NCBI GenBank assembly: GCA_030528145.1 | Contig: JAUMZK010000004.1 | Location: 62,001 to 126,000 of the forward strand | From: Actinomycetaceae bacterium | Lineage (GTDB): Bacteria > Actinomycetota > Actinomycetes > Actinomycetales > Actinomycetaceae | Reading direction: 5' to 3' | DNA length: 64,000 nucleotides | Shown here: one piece after another, positions 1 through 8,173 of the stretch | How the letters are laid out: every line of letters begins with the position of its first letter | Numbering within the stretch: the stretch's first letter is position 1 | Made by a program: the position numbers and the translations under genes | Notes under the pieces: model-generated | Told to the model about the DNA's origin: nothing | Databases searched by the model: none | What the model saw: the letters and a program-made list of their open reading frames with translations, nothing else

Positions 1-844
1 CGCCGTCGTCGTAATACGTATCGCTGGTATTGCCGCCGAACCCAGAATCCGCACCACCACCGCCACTGCTGGACCCGTCGCCCGCGCTATAACTCCCAGA
101 GCCGCCCGACACAGCAAAATCGTCAAAATCCTCAAAGTCGTCTAAGTTAGCGAAGTCAACGTTAAAGGCGCTGCGAAACTCCTGTTCTTCCGCCTTTGCG
201 TCGCAACTAAATTCCGAGGACGCCACCCCGGTTTCACCCTCACCCCCGGAACTGTCTTCTGCAGACAGACCCCCGCCTACGCTTCGGTGCGGGTTCAAGA
301 TGGCCAGCGCGGCCGCTATTTCCTCTGCGGATACGTCTGCGTCAGTGAAGGAATCCGCGTCGAAGTCCGCGCCGTCCAATGGCAATTCCATCCCTGCCAA
401 CGTCAGGCTAATATCGTTCAAAATTTGCGGCAATTCGTCCCCAAATGCGTTTTCCAACAGGTTCGCGCTGACAAATGCTAGGGCTTCCGGGAAGCTCTCA
501 ACGTCCTGGTTTTCGGCGAGGACGCCGCGCACCTGTGCCGCCGCCCCTGCCAGTTGGCTGCGCAATGCGGCTAATGCGGGTGCTTCCGCTTCACCGCCGA
601 CTGCTCGCACTAATTGCGCGGTGTGCGCGAAGGCACGCGCGCCCACCTCCTGGTCGGTTTCACCGAAAGCGTGCGCCAAAACGGCAGCATACCCAGCGAC
701 CTCGGAAAACAAATCTGCGCCCACAACCACGTCACCGTGCAATAGCAACCCGGCTTCAACACCCACGTTGGTTACTAGCCGGTAAAACTCCGCTTTTTCG
801 GCACTGTCAGCGGCGGCACCCTGCCCAGCGCTAGTCTTTACCAT
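1..844 (-). CDS. hypothetical protein, Gly/Ser/Asp-rich C-terminal part, runs off the left edge
   Basis: A reading frame starts at the ATG ending at 844 and stays open to position 1, so about 281 residues are visible and the C-terminus is missing. The first 190 residues are Ala/Leu/Glu-rich and probably helical. From about residue 195 the sequence becomes low complexity, with clusters of Gly, Ser, Asp and Phe such as DDFEDFDDFAVSGGSGS, so this part is probably disordered. No signal peptide or membrane segment is visible. The start overlaps the stop of the preceding gene (ATGGTAA), so the two are likely co-translated. I do not recognise the family. The complementary-strand frames look like shadows, as none has a ribosome binding site. 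Confidence 0.6.
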   Translation of the reverse strand, partial: MVKTSAGQGAAADSAEKAEFYRLVTNVGVEAGLLLHGDVVVGADLFSEVAGYAAVLAHAFGETDQEVGARAFAHTAQLVRAVGGEAEAPALAALRSQLAGAAAQVRGVLAENQDVESFPEALAFVSANLLENAFGDELPQILNDISLTLAGMELPLDGADFDADSFTDADVSAEEIAAALAILNPHRSVGGGLSAEDSSGGEGETGVASSEFSCDAKAEEQEFRSAFNVDFANLDDFEDFDDFAVSGGSGSYSAGDGSSSGGGGADSGFGGNTSDTYYDDG

Positions 845-1410
845 TCTTCGTCCTCGTCAAGATCGTCGAGGGCGACGTCTTCAATTTCGACTTCTTCCTC
901 GCCTTCTTCATCTAGCACGTAGACGTGATCCGTAGCGTCCTCATCCTCATCAACATATTGCGCGGCGGCAGCCCGCAAACCGGTAACCATACTGGATTTG
1001 TCCCCTGCCAATTCTTTCAGCACGTCACCAGCAATGTAAGCCATTTCTTCTTCAACTGTTTCAATATCCGAGCGGGTCAGCGGTTCCAAGGTGCGCCCAA
1101 TACCAGCTTTGTCGCCTGCTAACGCATTTTCCAAGATGGTGGCCGCAGCGTATTCCAGGTCGTCGTCCTCTTCGTCAATTTTGCTGCTGACTTCTTCGAC
1201 GGCTTCTTGAATGTCCACCGGACCGCGCCCAATTTCACGGGCGCACGTTTCAATAACCCACGCGTAGCCTTGGGATTCGTGTGCGAGCTCGTGTTTACTT
1301 TCCGCATTCACCCACAGTTCTTCGCCGGGCAGGGCACCGGTAGTTGTTCGCAAGTTGTGGACGATACTGCCAAAATCTACGTTAAGATCCGTTGCGGGAG
1401 TTCGTGTCAA
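838..1410 (-). CDS. hypothetical acidic protein
   Basis: This protein of about 190 residues is strongly acidic, ending in a run rich in Glu and Asp (EVEIEDVALDDLDEDEEW). I chose the TTG at 1410 as start because GAAGGAG lies six bases upstream; a longer frame from a TTG at 1434 has no such site. The middle part (about residues 60-150) is Ala/Glu-rich and likely helical. There are no cysteines typical of metal sites, no signal peptide and no membrane segment. Its stop codon overlaps the start of the next acidic protein, so the pair probably works together. I do not recognise a family and make no functional call. Confidence 0.65.
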   Translation of the reverse strand: MTRTPATDLNVDFGSIVHNLRTTTGALPGEELWVNAESKHELAHESQGYAWVIETCAREIGRGPVDIQEAVEEVSSKIDEEDDDLEYAAATILENALAGDKAGIGRTLEPLTRSDIETVEEEMAYIAGDVLKELAGDKSSMVTGLRAAAAQYVDEDEDATDHVYVLDEEGEEEVEIEDVALDDLDEDEEW

Positions 1411-1630
1411 GGGGTCTCCTTCAAAGTCCTTCAAATAACATAAACATACCCAGTTGTGCCGCGTATGTCATCACGGAAACGCCCAGAATATACCAGGAGT
1501 TTTTGCGCAGAAAAATCGTTCTAGTATTTGTCTGTTCCCGTCGATTTTTCCTCTGCACAGGTGTGGAAAGTGCGCCAAATTGGGTTTTGGTAAGGATTTT
1601 AATAGCGCAACCGGGTCAGTTGCGAAAATG

Positions 1631-2026
1631 TTAGCGCCTCCCAGCGTTCGGATTGCGACCGAACAGGCGGTCAAGTTCACGCCGCTCCTTTTTGGTGGGA
1701 CGACCGCTACCGGGGTCACGTCTGGCGACTGGTAGGAAGATTTTGGGGCGTGCGGGGCTGAGGTCCTCGTAGCATTGTGCCGCAAGCGGCGCACCGACGC
1801 GTTTTTTCAACAGTTTCTTTACCAGGTAAATGCGGTCAAACCCTTGGATGCGCACGCGCACTTCGTCCCCCACGCGCACTTTCGTGGCGGGCTTGACTGG
1901 GGTGTCGTTTATGCGCACGTGCCCTGATTTTGCGAGGACGCCCGCCACCGACCGTGTTTTCGCAACGCGTACCGCCCAAAGCCACACGTCAATGCGTACT
2001 GTTTCGGGCGGTAGTTGTTCAGTCAT
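1631..2026 (-). CDS. S4-domain RNA-binding protein, Hsp15/RqcP-like
   Basis: This 131-residue protein begins with an S4 RNA-binding domain (about residues 10-70: RIDVWLWAVRVAKTRS, then SGHVRINDTPVKP and VGDEVRVR). It ends in a basic tail with PTKKERRELDR, which is the usual layout of the Hsp15 (HslR) family. Known members bind the 50S subunit carrying a peptidyl-tRNA and help recycle stalled ribosomes; that role is inferred here from the family. The length matches the family. It lies ten bases downstream of the amino-acid permease gene on the same strand and could be co-transcribed with it. Confidence 0.88.
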   Translation of the reverse strand: MTEQLPPETVRIDVWLWAVRVAKTRSVAGVLAKSGHVRINDTPVKPATKVRVGDEVRVRIQGFDRIYLVKKLLKKRVGAPLAAQCYEDLSPARPKIFLPVARRDPGSGRPTKKERRELDRLFGRNPNAGRR

Positions 2027-2035
2027 ACCAGTAGT

Positions 2036-3490
2036 TTATGCGCCTGTTGGGGTGAGCGTGACAGAATCAGGAGGCGCCACCGCGGCGACGTCCTCGGCAA
2101 TTAAATCCCTGGGCGCAGGTAGGTCGGTAACGCTACGCACCACGTAGAAAGACGCAATTAAAACCACAATGTAGGGGATTCCTGCCACCCACACGACTGG
2201 CAACTGCCAGTACAGAGCCACAAAAATTACGACGCAGCAAACAATCACGAAGTAATTCACGTACGGGGCGCCCCACAGGCGGGCAGGCGCGTCCGGCAAG
2301 TTTGCGGCAGCACGCAGTTGGCGGAAACGCAGGTGGGTGAGCATTACCATAACCCACGTCACTAAAATACCCACGGTGGCACACCCGTATAGGTACATGA
2401 ACGCCTGTTCGGGGCTGAATATTGCCAAAATGGAGGCAATCACCATGCCCACAGTGGCAAACAGCACAGCAACGCGAGGGACACCATTGTAGCTGGTGTG
2501 CGCGGCAATGCGTGGCGCCTGACGGTCCAATGCCAGGCTGTGGATCATGCGCGAGGACGAATACAAGCACCCGTTTGCAGCCGACAGTGCCGCCACTAGC
2601 AAGATCGCGTTCATAATGTGTCCAGCCGCAGGAATACCCACCAAATCCAACACTTTCACGAAGGGCGAAGATTCAATAGACCCGTCCGAGGACGCCGTTA
2701 CCTTCCATGGTTCTAAGGTTACGACCACGCCAATGGCAACAATGTAGAAAATCAGCAGCCGCCAAATCATGGTGTGTGCGGCACGGGGAATGTCCCTTTC
2801 GGGATGAACAGATTCAGCGGCACCCACTGACACGTTTTCGATACCACCAAAACTGAACACGGCCATGCATGCGGCAATCAGGATACCGCCCACGCCCATG
2901 GGCGCAAACCCACCTGCACTGGTCAGGTTGGCAAACCCGGTAGCGGGATTCGCTGAAGGCCAGCCGAACAAGATCAGCGACGCCCCCAACGCGATAAATA
3001 CGCAAATAGCAGTAACTTTAATCATTGAGAACCAGTATTCGCTGACACCGTACAGACGCACCGTCGCAAGGTTCAACGCAACAATGAACAGCGAACACAG
3101 GACTGTTCCCATACCCAAGCTGAGGTTCGGGAACCAATGCTGCAAATAGTGTGCAGTCGCAGTAACTTCTGCGCCTACCGCCGTCAGCATGGTAATAGCG
3201 AAATTCCAACGTGAAACATACCCGCCCAGCGGTCCTAAATAACTGGCCGCCACCGCACCATGCCCGCCCGGAACCGGATGTGCGGAAACTACTTCGGCTA
3301 ACGCCCACACGATCGACAATGCCAAAGCGCCCGCCAATGCGTAACTAATAACCGTGGCCGGACCCGCGAGCAAAATAGTTGAACTAGATCCCAGAAACAA
3401 GCCCGTACCCAACGCGCCCGAAAGCCCAATCATGGCCACTTGGGCGCTCGTGAGGCGCCTAGCCAGGTGAGTACGTGTCTCTTCTGCCAT
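2036..3490 (-). CDS. amino-acid permease, APC superfamily (AAT family)
   Basis: The protein has 484 residues and about 12 hydrophobic membrane segments. The N-terminus has the family signature around ARRLTSAQVAMIGLSGALGTGLFLGSS, which forms the unwound first helix that binds substrate, followed by GGHGAVAASYLGPLGGYVSRWN. Members are proton-coupled importers of amino acids such as GABA, proline or aromatic amino acids; the substrate cannot be read from sequence. The residues GIENVSVGAAESVHPERDIPRA also match the family. The start ATG at 3490 lies just after an A/T-rich stretch containing AAGTT...AACTT. The gene is monocistronic or heads a two-gene unit with the S4 protein. Confidence 0.9.
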   Translation of the reverse strand: MAEETRTHLARRLTSAQVAMIGLSGALGTGLFLGSSSTILLAGPATVISYALAGALALSIVWALAEVVSAHPVPGGHGAVAASYLGPLGGYVSRWNFAITMLTAVGAEVTATAHYLQHWFPNLSLGMGTVLCSLFIVALNLATVRLYGVSEYWFSMIKVTAICVFIALGASLILFGWPSANPATGFANLTSAGGFAPMGVGGILIAACMAVFSFGGIENVSVGAAESVHPERDIPRAAHTMIWRLLIFYIVAIGVVVTLEPWKVTASSDGSIESSPFVKVLDLVGIPAAGHIMNAILLVAALSAANGCLYSSSRMIHSLALDRQAPRIAAHTSYNGVPRVAVLFATVGMVIASILAIFSPEQAFMYLYGCATVGILVTWVMVMLTHLRFRQLRAAANLPDAPARLWGAPYVNYFVIVCCVVIFVALYWQLPVVWVAGIPYIVVLIASFYVVRSVTDLPAPRDLIAEDVAAVAPPDSVTLTPTGA

Positions 3491-3979
3491 TATTCTTCCC
3501 TAAAATAGGTTCAAGTTAAAAGGAACTTTCCCAGGTTATCTTATATTTCGAGGACGGCGGGTCAGGTTCCGCCACATGGACGGGAAGGGGCGGGGGGTGA
3601 GGGGTGGGCTGGCAAGCAGACTATCAATCCGATACTAGGTACAGCTGAAGTAAAGATCGTTTCGGGGGTTGCGTTCGGGTTTGGGGTGGAGCGCGGGCGG
3701 TTCGGCGGGCATTGAGACGCACTGAAAGTGCGGCTCACGGGCACCGCGCCCGACCCAAACCCACCACCCCACGCCCCCCGGCAACAATACGAACTCACTG
3801 TCTAACAAACAGAGTTCATTCCAAAAAGACAGTCCGCATCCCAAATGTTACATAACCCCTTAACCCATAACCTTTAGCCCTTAACCCTTAACCCATTACT
3901 TTCTGATTATTGGCTACAGTTGACCCCTGAATCAGCCTTAGAATATCCTAATTTTTGGGCGCGTTTTATTTACGACAAT
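3491..3979. other. intergenic region, low-complexity, no convincing gene
   Basis: About 490 bases separate the permease from tRNA-Arg. The stretch contains one GAGGACG motif (near 3549), G-rich low-complexity sequence around 3580-3610, a short hairpin GAACTC...GAGTTC (about 3789-3815) and a run of CCCTTAA-like units described separately. Frames of 69-78 codons exist on the minus strand but lack ribosome binding sites and have low-complexity Pro/Arg-rich translations, so I do not call them genes. The promoter of the permease is probably within the 100 bases next to 3490, but I cannot point to clear hexamers. Confidence 0.5.
3854..3894. repeat. short tandem CCCTTAA-type repeat
   Basis: A 41-base stretch consists of imperfect repeats related to CCCTTAA/CCCATAA/CCTTTAG, ending in CCCTTAACCCTTAACCC. 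It resembles eukaryotic telomere repeats by composition only and sits in an intergenic region. It may be a simple-sequence slippage product. Confidence 0.7.
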
Positions 3980-4011
3980 CCCCGGTGAGCTGCTAAAACA
4001 GTTCACCGGGG
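3980..4011 (-). terminator. hairpin downstream of tRNA-Arg
   Basis: A perfect 9-bp inverted repeat, CCCCGGTGA at 3980-3988 and TCACCGGGG at 4003-4011, encloses a 14-base loop. It lies eight bases beyond the 3' end of tRNA-Arg, the expected place for its terminator or processing signal. There is no long T-run after the stem on the minus strand, so it is terminator-like rather than certain. Confidence 0.55.
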
Positions 4012-4018
4012 AGTCCTG

Positions 4019-4091
4019 CGCGCCCGAAGGGACTCGAACCCCCAACCTTCTGATCCGTAGTCAGATGCTCTATCCATTGAGCTACGGGCGC
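4019..4091 (-). tRNA. tRNA-Arg (anticodon ACG)
   Basis: The minus strand folds as a standard tRNA. The acceptor arm GCGCCCG (4091-4085) pairs with CGGGCGC (4026-4020) with discriminator G at 4019. The D-arm carries AGCTCAATGGATAGAGC, the anticodon loop is CTACGGA with ACG, and the T-arm has GGGGGTTCGAGTCCC. CCA is not encoded. Confidence 0.97.
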
Positions 4092-4257
4092 TTTATTCGT
4101 TTGTGATGACTAAAGCCTATAACCCCTCATCAGCAAAACTCAAATCACTCCCATGCGATCCGAGTCACAGAAAGGGCAGAATTTGAACGATTTCCGCCCT
4201 CGGAATGCGTGCCGCGTCGAGCTATACTTTCGGGCGCTTTTCCGACATGATGAAGGC

Positions 4258-5337
4258 ATGTGGAAACTGCCCAAACCGAACGCTCCGCAGCGTCCTGACG
4301 ATTTCGCGAAAACTGACCCGACCAACCCGGATTTGCTGGCCCTGGAGGCGGCATCGCTGCTATGGTTGAGGGAAGGGATGGTCGAGGGCGGTGCCCTGGT
4401 TGTGCCTTTGTCGGACGTAGCGCCGGGGCGGATTCGAACCACGCGGGTACATGAAGGAGCGGTGACGGCGGATGCGGCATACGCGTTCGGGCGGGCGTTG
4501 GCGGTAACGCACGCGACCGGCGCCAAGTCGTGGGGGTGCCCGCCGGAGGGTTGGCAGGGCACTGGGCATATGGGGCGAATGCGTTTGGATTTGCCGCCAA
4601 ATTTTACGGGTACGTGGGGGCAGTTTTTTGGAGAATACCGGGTGTTGCCTTGTTTGAAGCCCGCGCGGGACAATGGTTCGATGTCAGCTGGGGACACCAA
4701 AATCGTGGAGCGCTTGGTGGACAAAATCGTTTCCGGGACTTTCGATTCGCCGCAACCGGGTCTGGTTCCAGCGGGGAAAGTGGCGCGCATTCACGGCGAC
4801 CTGTGGTCCGGGAACGTGTTGTGGTCGCAAAACCGCCCCGAGTGGGCACCCGCCACCGCCGGTCTGGGGCCGTTGCCGGATCTTCCTTCGGAAATTGTGC
4901 AGAAATTGGAACGCGCCGCACGCGGTGAAGACAATGGTCATGGCGAAAGCGACCATGGCGACGATGACGACTTCTACCACGATGGAGGCGGGGCAGCTCG
5001 GTCTGCGCGTTACGCCGGGGGCGCGAACGTTACTTATTACGAGGACGGTGGCGGACGTCCTCGTAATGTCCCTGATTTTGCGCCCGGTCCTGTGGGAGTA
5101 TTGATAGATCCGGCAGCGCAAGGTGGGCACGCCGAAACCGATTTGGCGTATTTGGAGGTTTTTGGGCAACCCTATTTGGAGCAAATATATGCCGGGTACG
5201 CCAGTGTTTCCCCGTTTGAGCCGGGAATCGCGCAACGACGGGGTATCCACCAAATGCATTTGTTGGCTGTGCATGCGGCAATTTTTGGTGACCACTACGG
5301 GGATGCGACCGTGAGCATGGCGTTACGGTACCTGTGA
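4258..5337 (+). CDS. fructosamine kinase / aminoglycoside phosphotransferase family protein with an acidic insertion
   Basis: The protein (359 residues from the ATG at 4258) belongs to the fructosamine-3-kinase family, which phosphorylates sugars attached to amines (protein deglycation). The Brenner-type motif HGDLWSGNVLW (about residues 180-190) and the metal-binding IDPAAQGGHAETDLAYLEVFG (about 284-304) are intact. Usual members have about 290 residues. The extra length is an insertion between these motifs, about 60 residues rich in Asp, Gly, His and Tyr (for example HGDDDDFYHDGGG). The insertion's DNA holds two copies of the GAGGACG motif as an 11-bp inverted repeat (5037-5047 and 5056-5066). 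Longer upstream starts lack homology-like sequence. The gene appears monocistronic. Confidence 0.85.
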   Translation: MWKLPKPNAPQRPDDFAKTDPTNPDLLALEAASLLWLREGMVEGGALVVPLSDVAPGRIRTTRVHEGAVTADAAYAFGRALAVTHATGAKSWGCPPEGWQGTGHMGRMRLDLPPNFTGTWGQFFGEYRVLPCLKPARDNGSMSAGDTKIVERLVDKIVSGTFDSPQPGLVPAGKVARIHGDLWSGNVLWSQNRPEWAPATAGLGPLPDLPSEIVQKLERAARGEDNGHGESDHGDDDDFYHDGGGAARSARYAGGANVTYYEDGGGRPRNVPDFAPGPVGVLIDPAAQGGHAETDLAYLEVFGQPYLEQIYAGYASVSPFEPGIAQRRGIHQMHLLAVHAAIFGDHYGDATVSMALRYL

Positions 5338-5488
5338 GTGCGGGGCTTGTGGCGAGGGTGGTGCGGGAGGCTGGCGGTCTATGCTGCGCACCCGCATTGC
5401 CGGTATGAGTGGTTTGGTTGACGTACGGTGAGGTCGCTTTGCTCAGGGGCGTTTCGCTCGCTAGGATTGTCGAGGACGCACGTCTGCT

Positions 5489-5575
5489 GGAGAGTTGACC
5501 GAGCGGCCGAAGGTGGTGGTCTTGAAAACCACTGTGGGGGTAACCTCACCAAGGGTTCAAATCCCTTACTCTCCG
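5489..5575 (+). tRNA. tRNA-Ser (anticodon TGA)
   Basis: This is an 87-base class II tRNA with a long variable arm. GGAGAGT (5489-5495) pairs with ACTCTCC (5568-5574), and the discriminator is G. The anticodon stem GTGGT...ACCAC holds a loop with TGA. The T-arm is AAGGGTTCAAATCCCTT. CCA is not encoded. Confidence 0.97.
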
Positions 5576-5581
5576 CAATAG

Positions 5582-5613
5582 CCCCGCTGTTTCGTTGAAA
5601 TGGCGGGGTTTTT
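5582..5613 (+). terminator. intrinsic terminator of tRNA-Ser(TGA)
   Basis: CCCCGC (5582-5587) pairs with GCGGGG (5603-5608), with an inner TTTC/GAAA pairing, followed by five T. The 47 bases 5570-5616, including the end of the tRNA, are identical to 5878-5924 after the second tRNA-Ser. Confidence 0.9.
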
Positions 5614-5796
5614 CGTAACGTCGTCATTTAGTGCCCCCAAGAATTGGGAGGTGACCGGAAGGCTAAGTGACTGCGGCGATATAGCCATGTTTTTAAGTGT
5701 TCGTCGTCACTGGCGCGCACATCCCTAAAGTGGAGTCGACAACTTAGCCTCAGTCTGGTTTGGTGTTATTAGAGCCTTTTATGTAGGCTTGACCGT

Positions 5797-5883
5797 GGAG
5801 ATGTCGCATAGTGGCCTAGTGCGCCTCCCTGCTAAGGAGGTTGGGGCGTTCGCCCCTCGTGGGTTCAAATCCCATCATCTCCG
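5797..5883 (+). tRNA. tRNA-Ser (anticodon GCT)
   Basis: This is an 87-base class II tRNA. GGAGATG (5797-5803) pairs with CATCTCC (5876-5882), and the discriminator is G at 5883. The anticodon stem CCTCC...GGAGG surrounds a loop with GCT, and the variable arm is GGGGCGTTCGCCCC. T-arm: GTGGGTTCAAATCCCAT. CCA is not encoded. Confidence 0.97.
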
Positions 5884-5889
5884 CAATAG

Positions 5890-5921
5890 CCCCGCTGTTT
5901 CGTTGAAATGGCGGGGTTTTT
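5890..5921 (+). terminator. intrinsic terminator of tRNA-Ser(GCT)
   Basis: The same hairpin as after the first tRNA-Ser: CCCCGC at 5890-5895, GCGGGG at 5911-5916, then five T. The exact duplication with 5582-5613 indicates copying or gene conversion between the two tRNA tails. Confidence 0.9.
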
Positions 5922-5924
5922 CGT

Positions 5925-6332
5925 TGCTATTGTGCGGTTTTGTCTGATGAAGCATAATCGGTTTTGTGTTTATCGTGGCACGAAAAATCATATCCGCGCG
6001 CACGAAATCAAACCCCCAAACCCACCACTAGACGAACCCAGGGATATAGGACATTTGGGGGGTGCGGAAGGATAACGAGTTCTTTTCAAAAGCATACGTG
6101 TCCACATTTTGCGGGCAGCCCCAAAAGCCCGTAAGCTGGCGTTGAGTTGGCAGTTCCAGATGCTAGCGCCCCGACCGCCCTCGCCTAGTTCTTCGTTAAC
6201 GAGCGGCGCCCTCGGGAAACTACAGATGACAGCGACCGTGAGGGCGAACGATTTTGCTGAGGCGTAACGATTTTGCTGAGGCGTAACGATTTTGTCCAGG
6301 CGTAACAATTCCGTCGCACCCACCAACCACCG
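5925..6332. other. intergenic region between tRNA-Ser and the DUF4298 gene
   Basis: About 400 bases carry no gene that I can support. A minus-strand frame of 112 codons (5988-6326) is open but lacks a plausible ribosome binding site and family resemblance, and it runs straight through the tandem repeat at 6237-6310. The right part of the region is that repeat. Confidence 0.5.
6237..6310 (+). repeat. tandem repeat, about 19-base unit around GATTTTGCTGAGGCGTAAC
   Basis: Three to four imperfect units of GCGTAAC/GATTTTG type follow one another. A related copy lies at 26311-26352 on the other strand: 41 bases align without gaps with five differences. This is therefore a dispersed repeat family rather than a local slippage product. 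It may be the end of a lost insertion element or an intergenic repeat of the genome. No transposase is seen near either copy. Confidence 0.75.
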
Positions 6333-6629
6333 CTACCACTTACGCAGACCTGCGGTAGCCACCTCCAACATGCGCATATACAGTTCGTAATGTTCGCCTA
6401 CCAGATCGTAGACGGCGTCCTCGGAAAGAACCCCACACGCGACACCTTCCAAACCGCCGTCACGATAAAGCTGCAGGTCATCTTGATATTCGGAGCTTCC
6501 GTAGTATTCTTTCAGCGCCTCAAATTCCCCCAAATTGCGCGCAAACTCTTGCAAAGCCGCGTGGAAATTTTGTGTTACTTCCACCGAAGCATTCAAAATT
6601 GTTTCGTATCGCGCAACGCGTTCTTTCAT
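6333..6629 (-). CDS. DUF4298 family protein
   Basis: This 98-residue protein matches my recollection of the DUF4298 pattern: an N-terminal helix RVARYETILNASVEV, then EALKEYYGSSEYQDD and GVLSEDAVYDLVGEHYELYMRMLE. It is predicted soluble and mostly helical, and the function of the family is unknown. The start ATG at 6629 has GGAGGG seven bases upstream. The gene stands alone, with about 350 bases without genes on its upstream side. Confidence 0.8.
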   Translation of the reverse strand: MKERVARYETILNASVEVTQNFHAALQEFARNLGEFEALKEYYGSSEYQDDLQLYRDGGLEGVACGVLSEDAVYDLVGEHYELYMRMLEVATAGLRKW

Positions 6630-6981
6630 GGTCCCTCCAAAGTCGTTTCAGTAGATCGACGATACTCAGCGGATTAAAATTTCCCCCGAACAAAACTTTT
6701 CCAATTCCCGAGGACACTACCTGGTCTGTTGCCTTATCGCCAGTCCTTGCCCACTTCGCGCCAGGCACGTGAGCACGTTAGCGCGTAAGGGCATAACACA
6801 ATAGCGCGTTAGCGTTGCACCAAATTCCCCTCAGTGTCCCCGGTCTGCTTCTGCCCCGTTTCCGCACCGACGCTACCGGTCAGGTCCGCCATTGCTACCA
6901 CTCGCGCATACTGCTTCATCGTTTTTCGCACCCCCGCACCCCCGCAACTTCACAACCACACCACCGGCGGGTAAATCGGCG
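6630..6981. other. intergenic region without visible gene
   Basis: About 350 bases. Around 6775-6815 short words of GTTAGCGCG type recur, but without a regular period. The plus-strand frame at 6815-7063 runs into the HAD gene on the other strand and has no ribosome binding site. The promoter for the DUF4298 gene should lie between 6630 and 6750. Confidence 0.4.
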
Positions 6982-8052
6982 CTACTTTGCCCCACTTAAC
7001 AACGCGTTGACGAGGACGCCTACCCCGGATTGCGCAGCACTGGGCAAAATCGCATCCGCCTGACCTTGCACTTCCGGGCGCGCGTTCGCCATTGCGAGCC
7101 CCCACCCGGCCCACTCGATCATGGACAGGTCGTTCTGACCGTCGCCAACTGCCACCGTCAGATCCCGCGCCACGCCAAGACTTCGCGCAATATCCGCCAA
7201 AGCCGCACCCTTACCGCTATCTGCGCTGGTCACGTCCAACCAGGCGTTCCACCCAATGTCCCACTGCAAACCCGCAAAATCCACCTGAGACACCAGGTCA
7301 CGCAACTGCTGTGCACTAAACTCAGGAGTCCGCAAAATTACGCGAGTCACCGGTTCTGACCCCAACGCCTCTAAACCAACCACGTCTTGCAACCCAATCA
7401 GCTCACCGGGCGGAAACGGGGCCGACACGCGAAACCCCTGCCCTACGACCTCGACGCCTAACAGTGCCCCCGGCACGGCCTGCACTAACCGCCGAATTAT
7501 TTGCGCGGGCGCAAAAATGCGCGCCCGCACCACCCGGTACGTAAGCTTACTGCGCCCACCCGTGGCATCGCCCTCGCCCAAACTGCGCCCGCCATTGGAC
7601 CTCCCCGCCTGACCGCCCCGAACTTCAATAGTGACCGCACCGTTACTGCAAACCACGTAGCCCCGACGCAACTGCAAGATTTCGAGGACGCCCGCCACCG
7701 CCGGAATTGACCTGCCGGTGGCTATCACTACATGCGCGCCCGCCCGGTCGAGGGATTGCACGCCCACCAGCGTAGCGGGCGTTATAGAACCGTCAGTGCC
7801 TAACAACGTCCCATCAATATCGAGGGCGACCAGCCACTTTTCCGGTTCCACTTGCGAAAATTGCGCCGGCACTTCCAAACGTGTACCACCCGACAGGTCA
7901 CTAGCACCACCCGAATACGGGTACTTGTGCGTATCGGTCAAGGGTACGGGGAAGCTAGACTGCACGCGCGGAGGCGGGGCCGTAACCGAACCACTGCTAG
8001 CGCGCAAAGCCCCTGCAAATTCGCACCATTCGCTCTCGCCGGTATCGCACAT
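6982..8052 (-). CDS. HAD-superfamily hydrolase, Cof type
   Basis: A Cof-type (IIB cap) HAD phosphatase of about 356 residues. Motif I is ALDIDGTLLGTDG, motif II VVIATGRS, motif III lysine DSGKGAAL, and motif IV VAVGDGQNDLSMIEWAG, all intact. The family dephosphorylates small phosphorylated sugars, cofactors or pyridoxal phosphate; the substrate cannot be read. I chose the ATG at 8052 because AAAGGAG stands six bases upstream; the frame extends to 8235 but would then overlap serS. The N-terminal 70 residues before motif I are Ser/Pro-rich and unlike the usual family start, so an even later start is possible. It lies downstream of serS on the same strand. Confidence 0.85.
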   Translation of the reverse strand: MCDTGESEWCEFAGALRASSGSVTAPPPRVQSSFPVPLTDTHKYPYSGGASDLSGGTRLEVPAQFSQVEPEKWLVALDIDGTLLGTDGSITPATLVGVQSLDRAGAHVVIATGRSIPAVAGVLEILQLRRGYVVCSNGAVTIEVRGGQAGRSNGGRSLGEGDATGGRSKLTYRVVRARIFAPAQIIRRLVQAVPGALLGVEVVGQGFRVSAPFPPGELIGLQDVVGLEALGSEPVTRVILRTPEFSAQQLRDLVSQVDFAGLQWDIGWNAWLDVTSADSGKGAALADIARSLGVARDLTVAVGDGQNDLSMIEWAGWGLAMANARPEVQGQADAILPSAAQSGVGVLVNALLSGAK

Positions 8053-8173
8053 GCCCTCTCCTTTGCCCCTGCTAGTCGGTTTCTTGGCCCGCATCAAGGT
8101 GCGCTTCCCCGCTAAAACCGCATCGACCGGCGTTTTCTTTTCTGTAAAACACGCCGACCACTTGACCCATAAC

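Noticed and set aside
300-834. Plus-strand open frames of 119-161 codons
   Set aside because: They lie opposite the minus-strand acidic-protein gene, have Arg/Pro/Ala-rich translations and no ribosome binding site.
3562-3844. Short minus-strand frames in the intergenic region before tRNA-Arg
   Set aside because: The translations are low complexity and no start signal is visible.
5988-6326. Minus-strand frame of 112 codons between tRNA-Ser and the DUF4298 gene
   Set aside because: It runs through a tandem repeat, lacks a ribosome binding site and has no family-like sequence.
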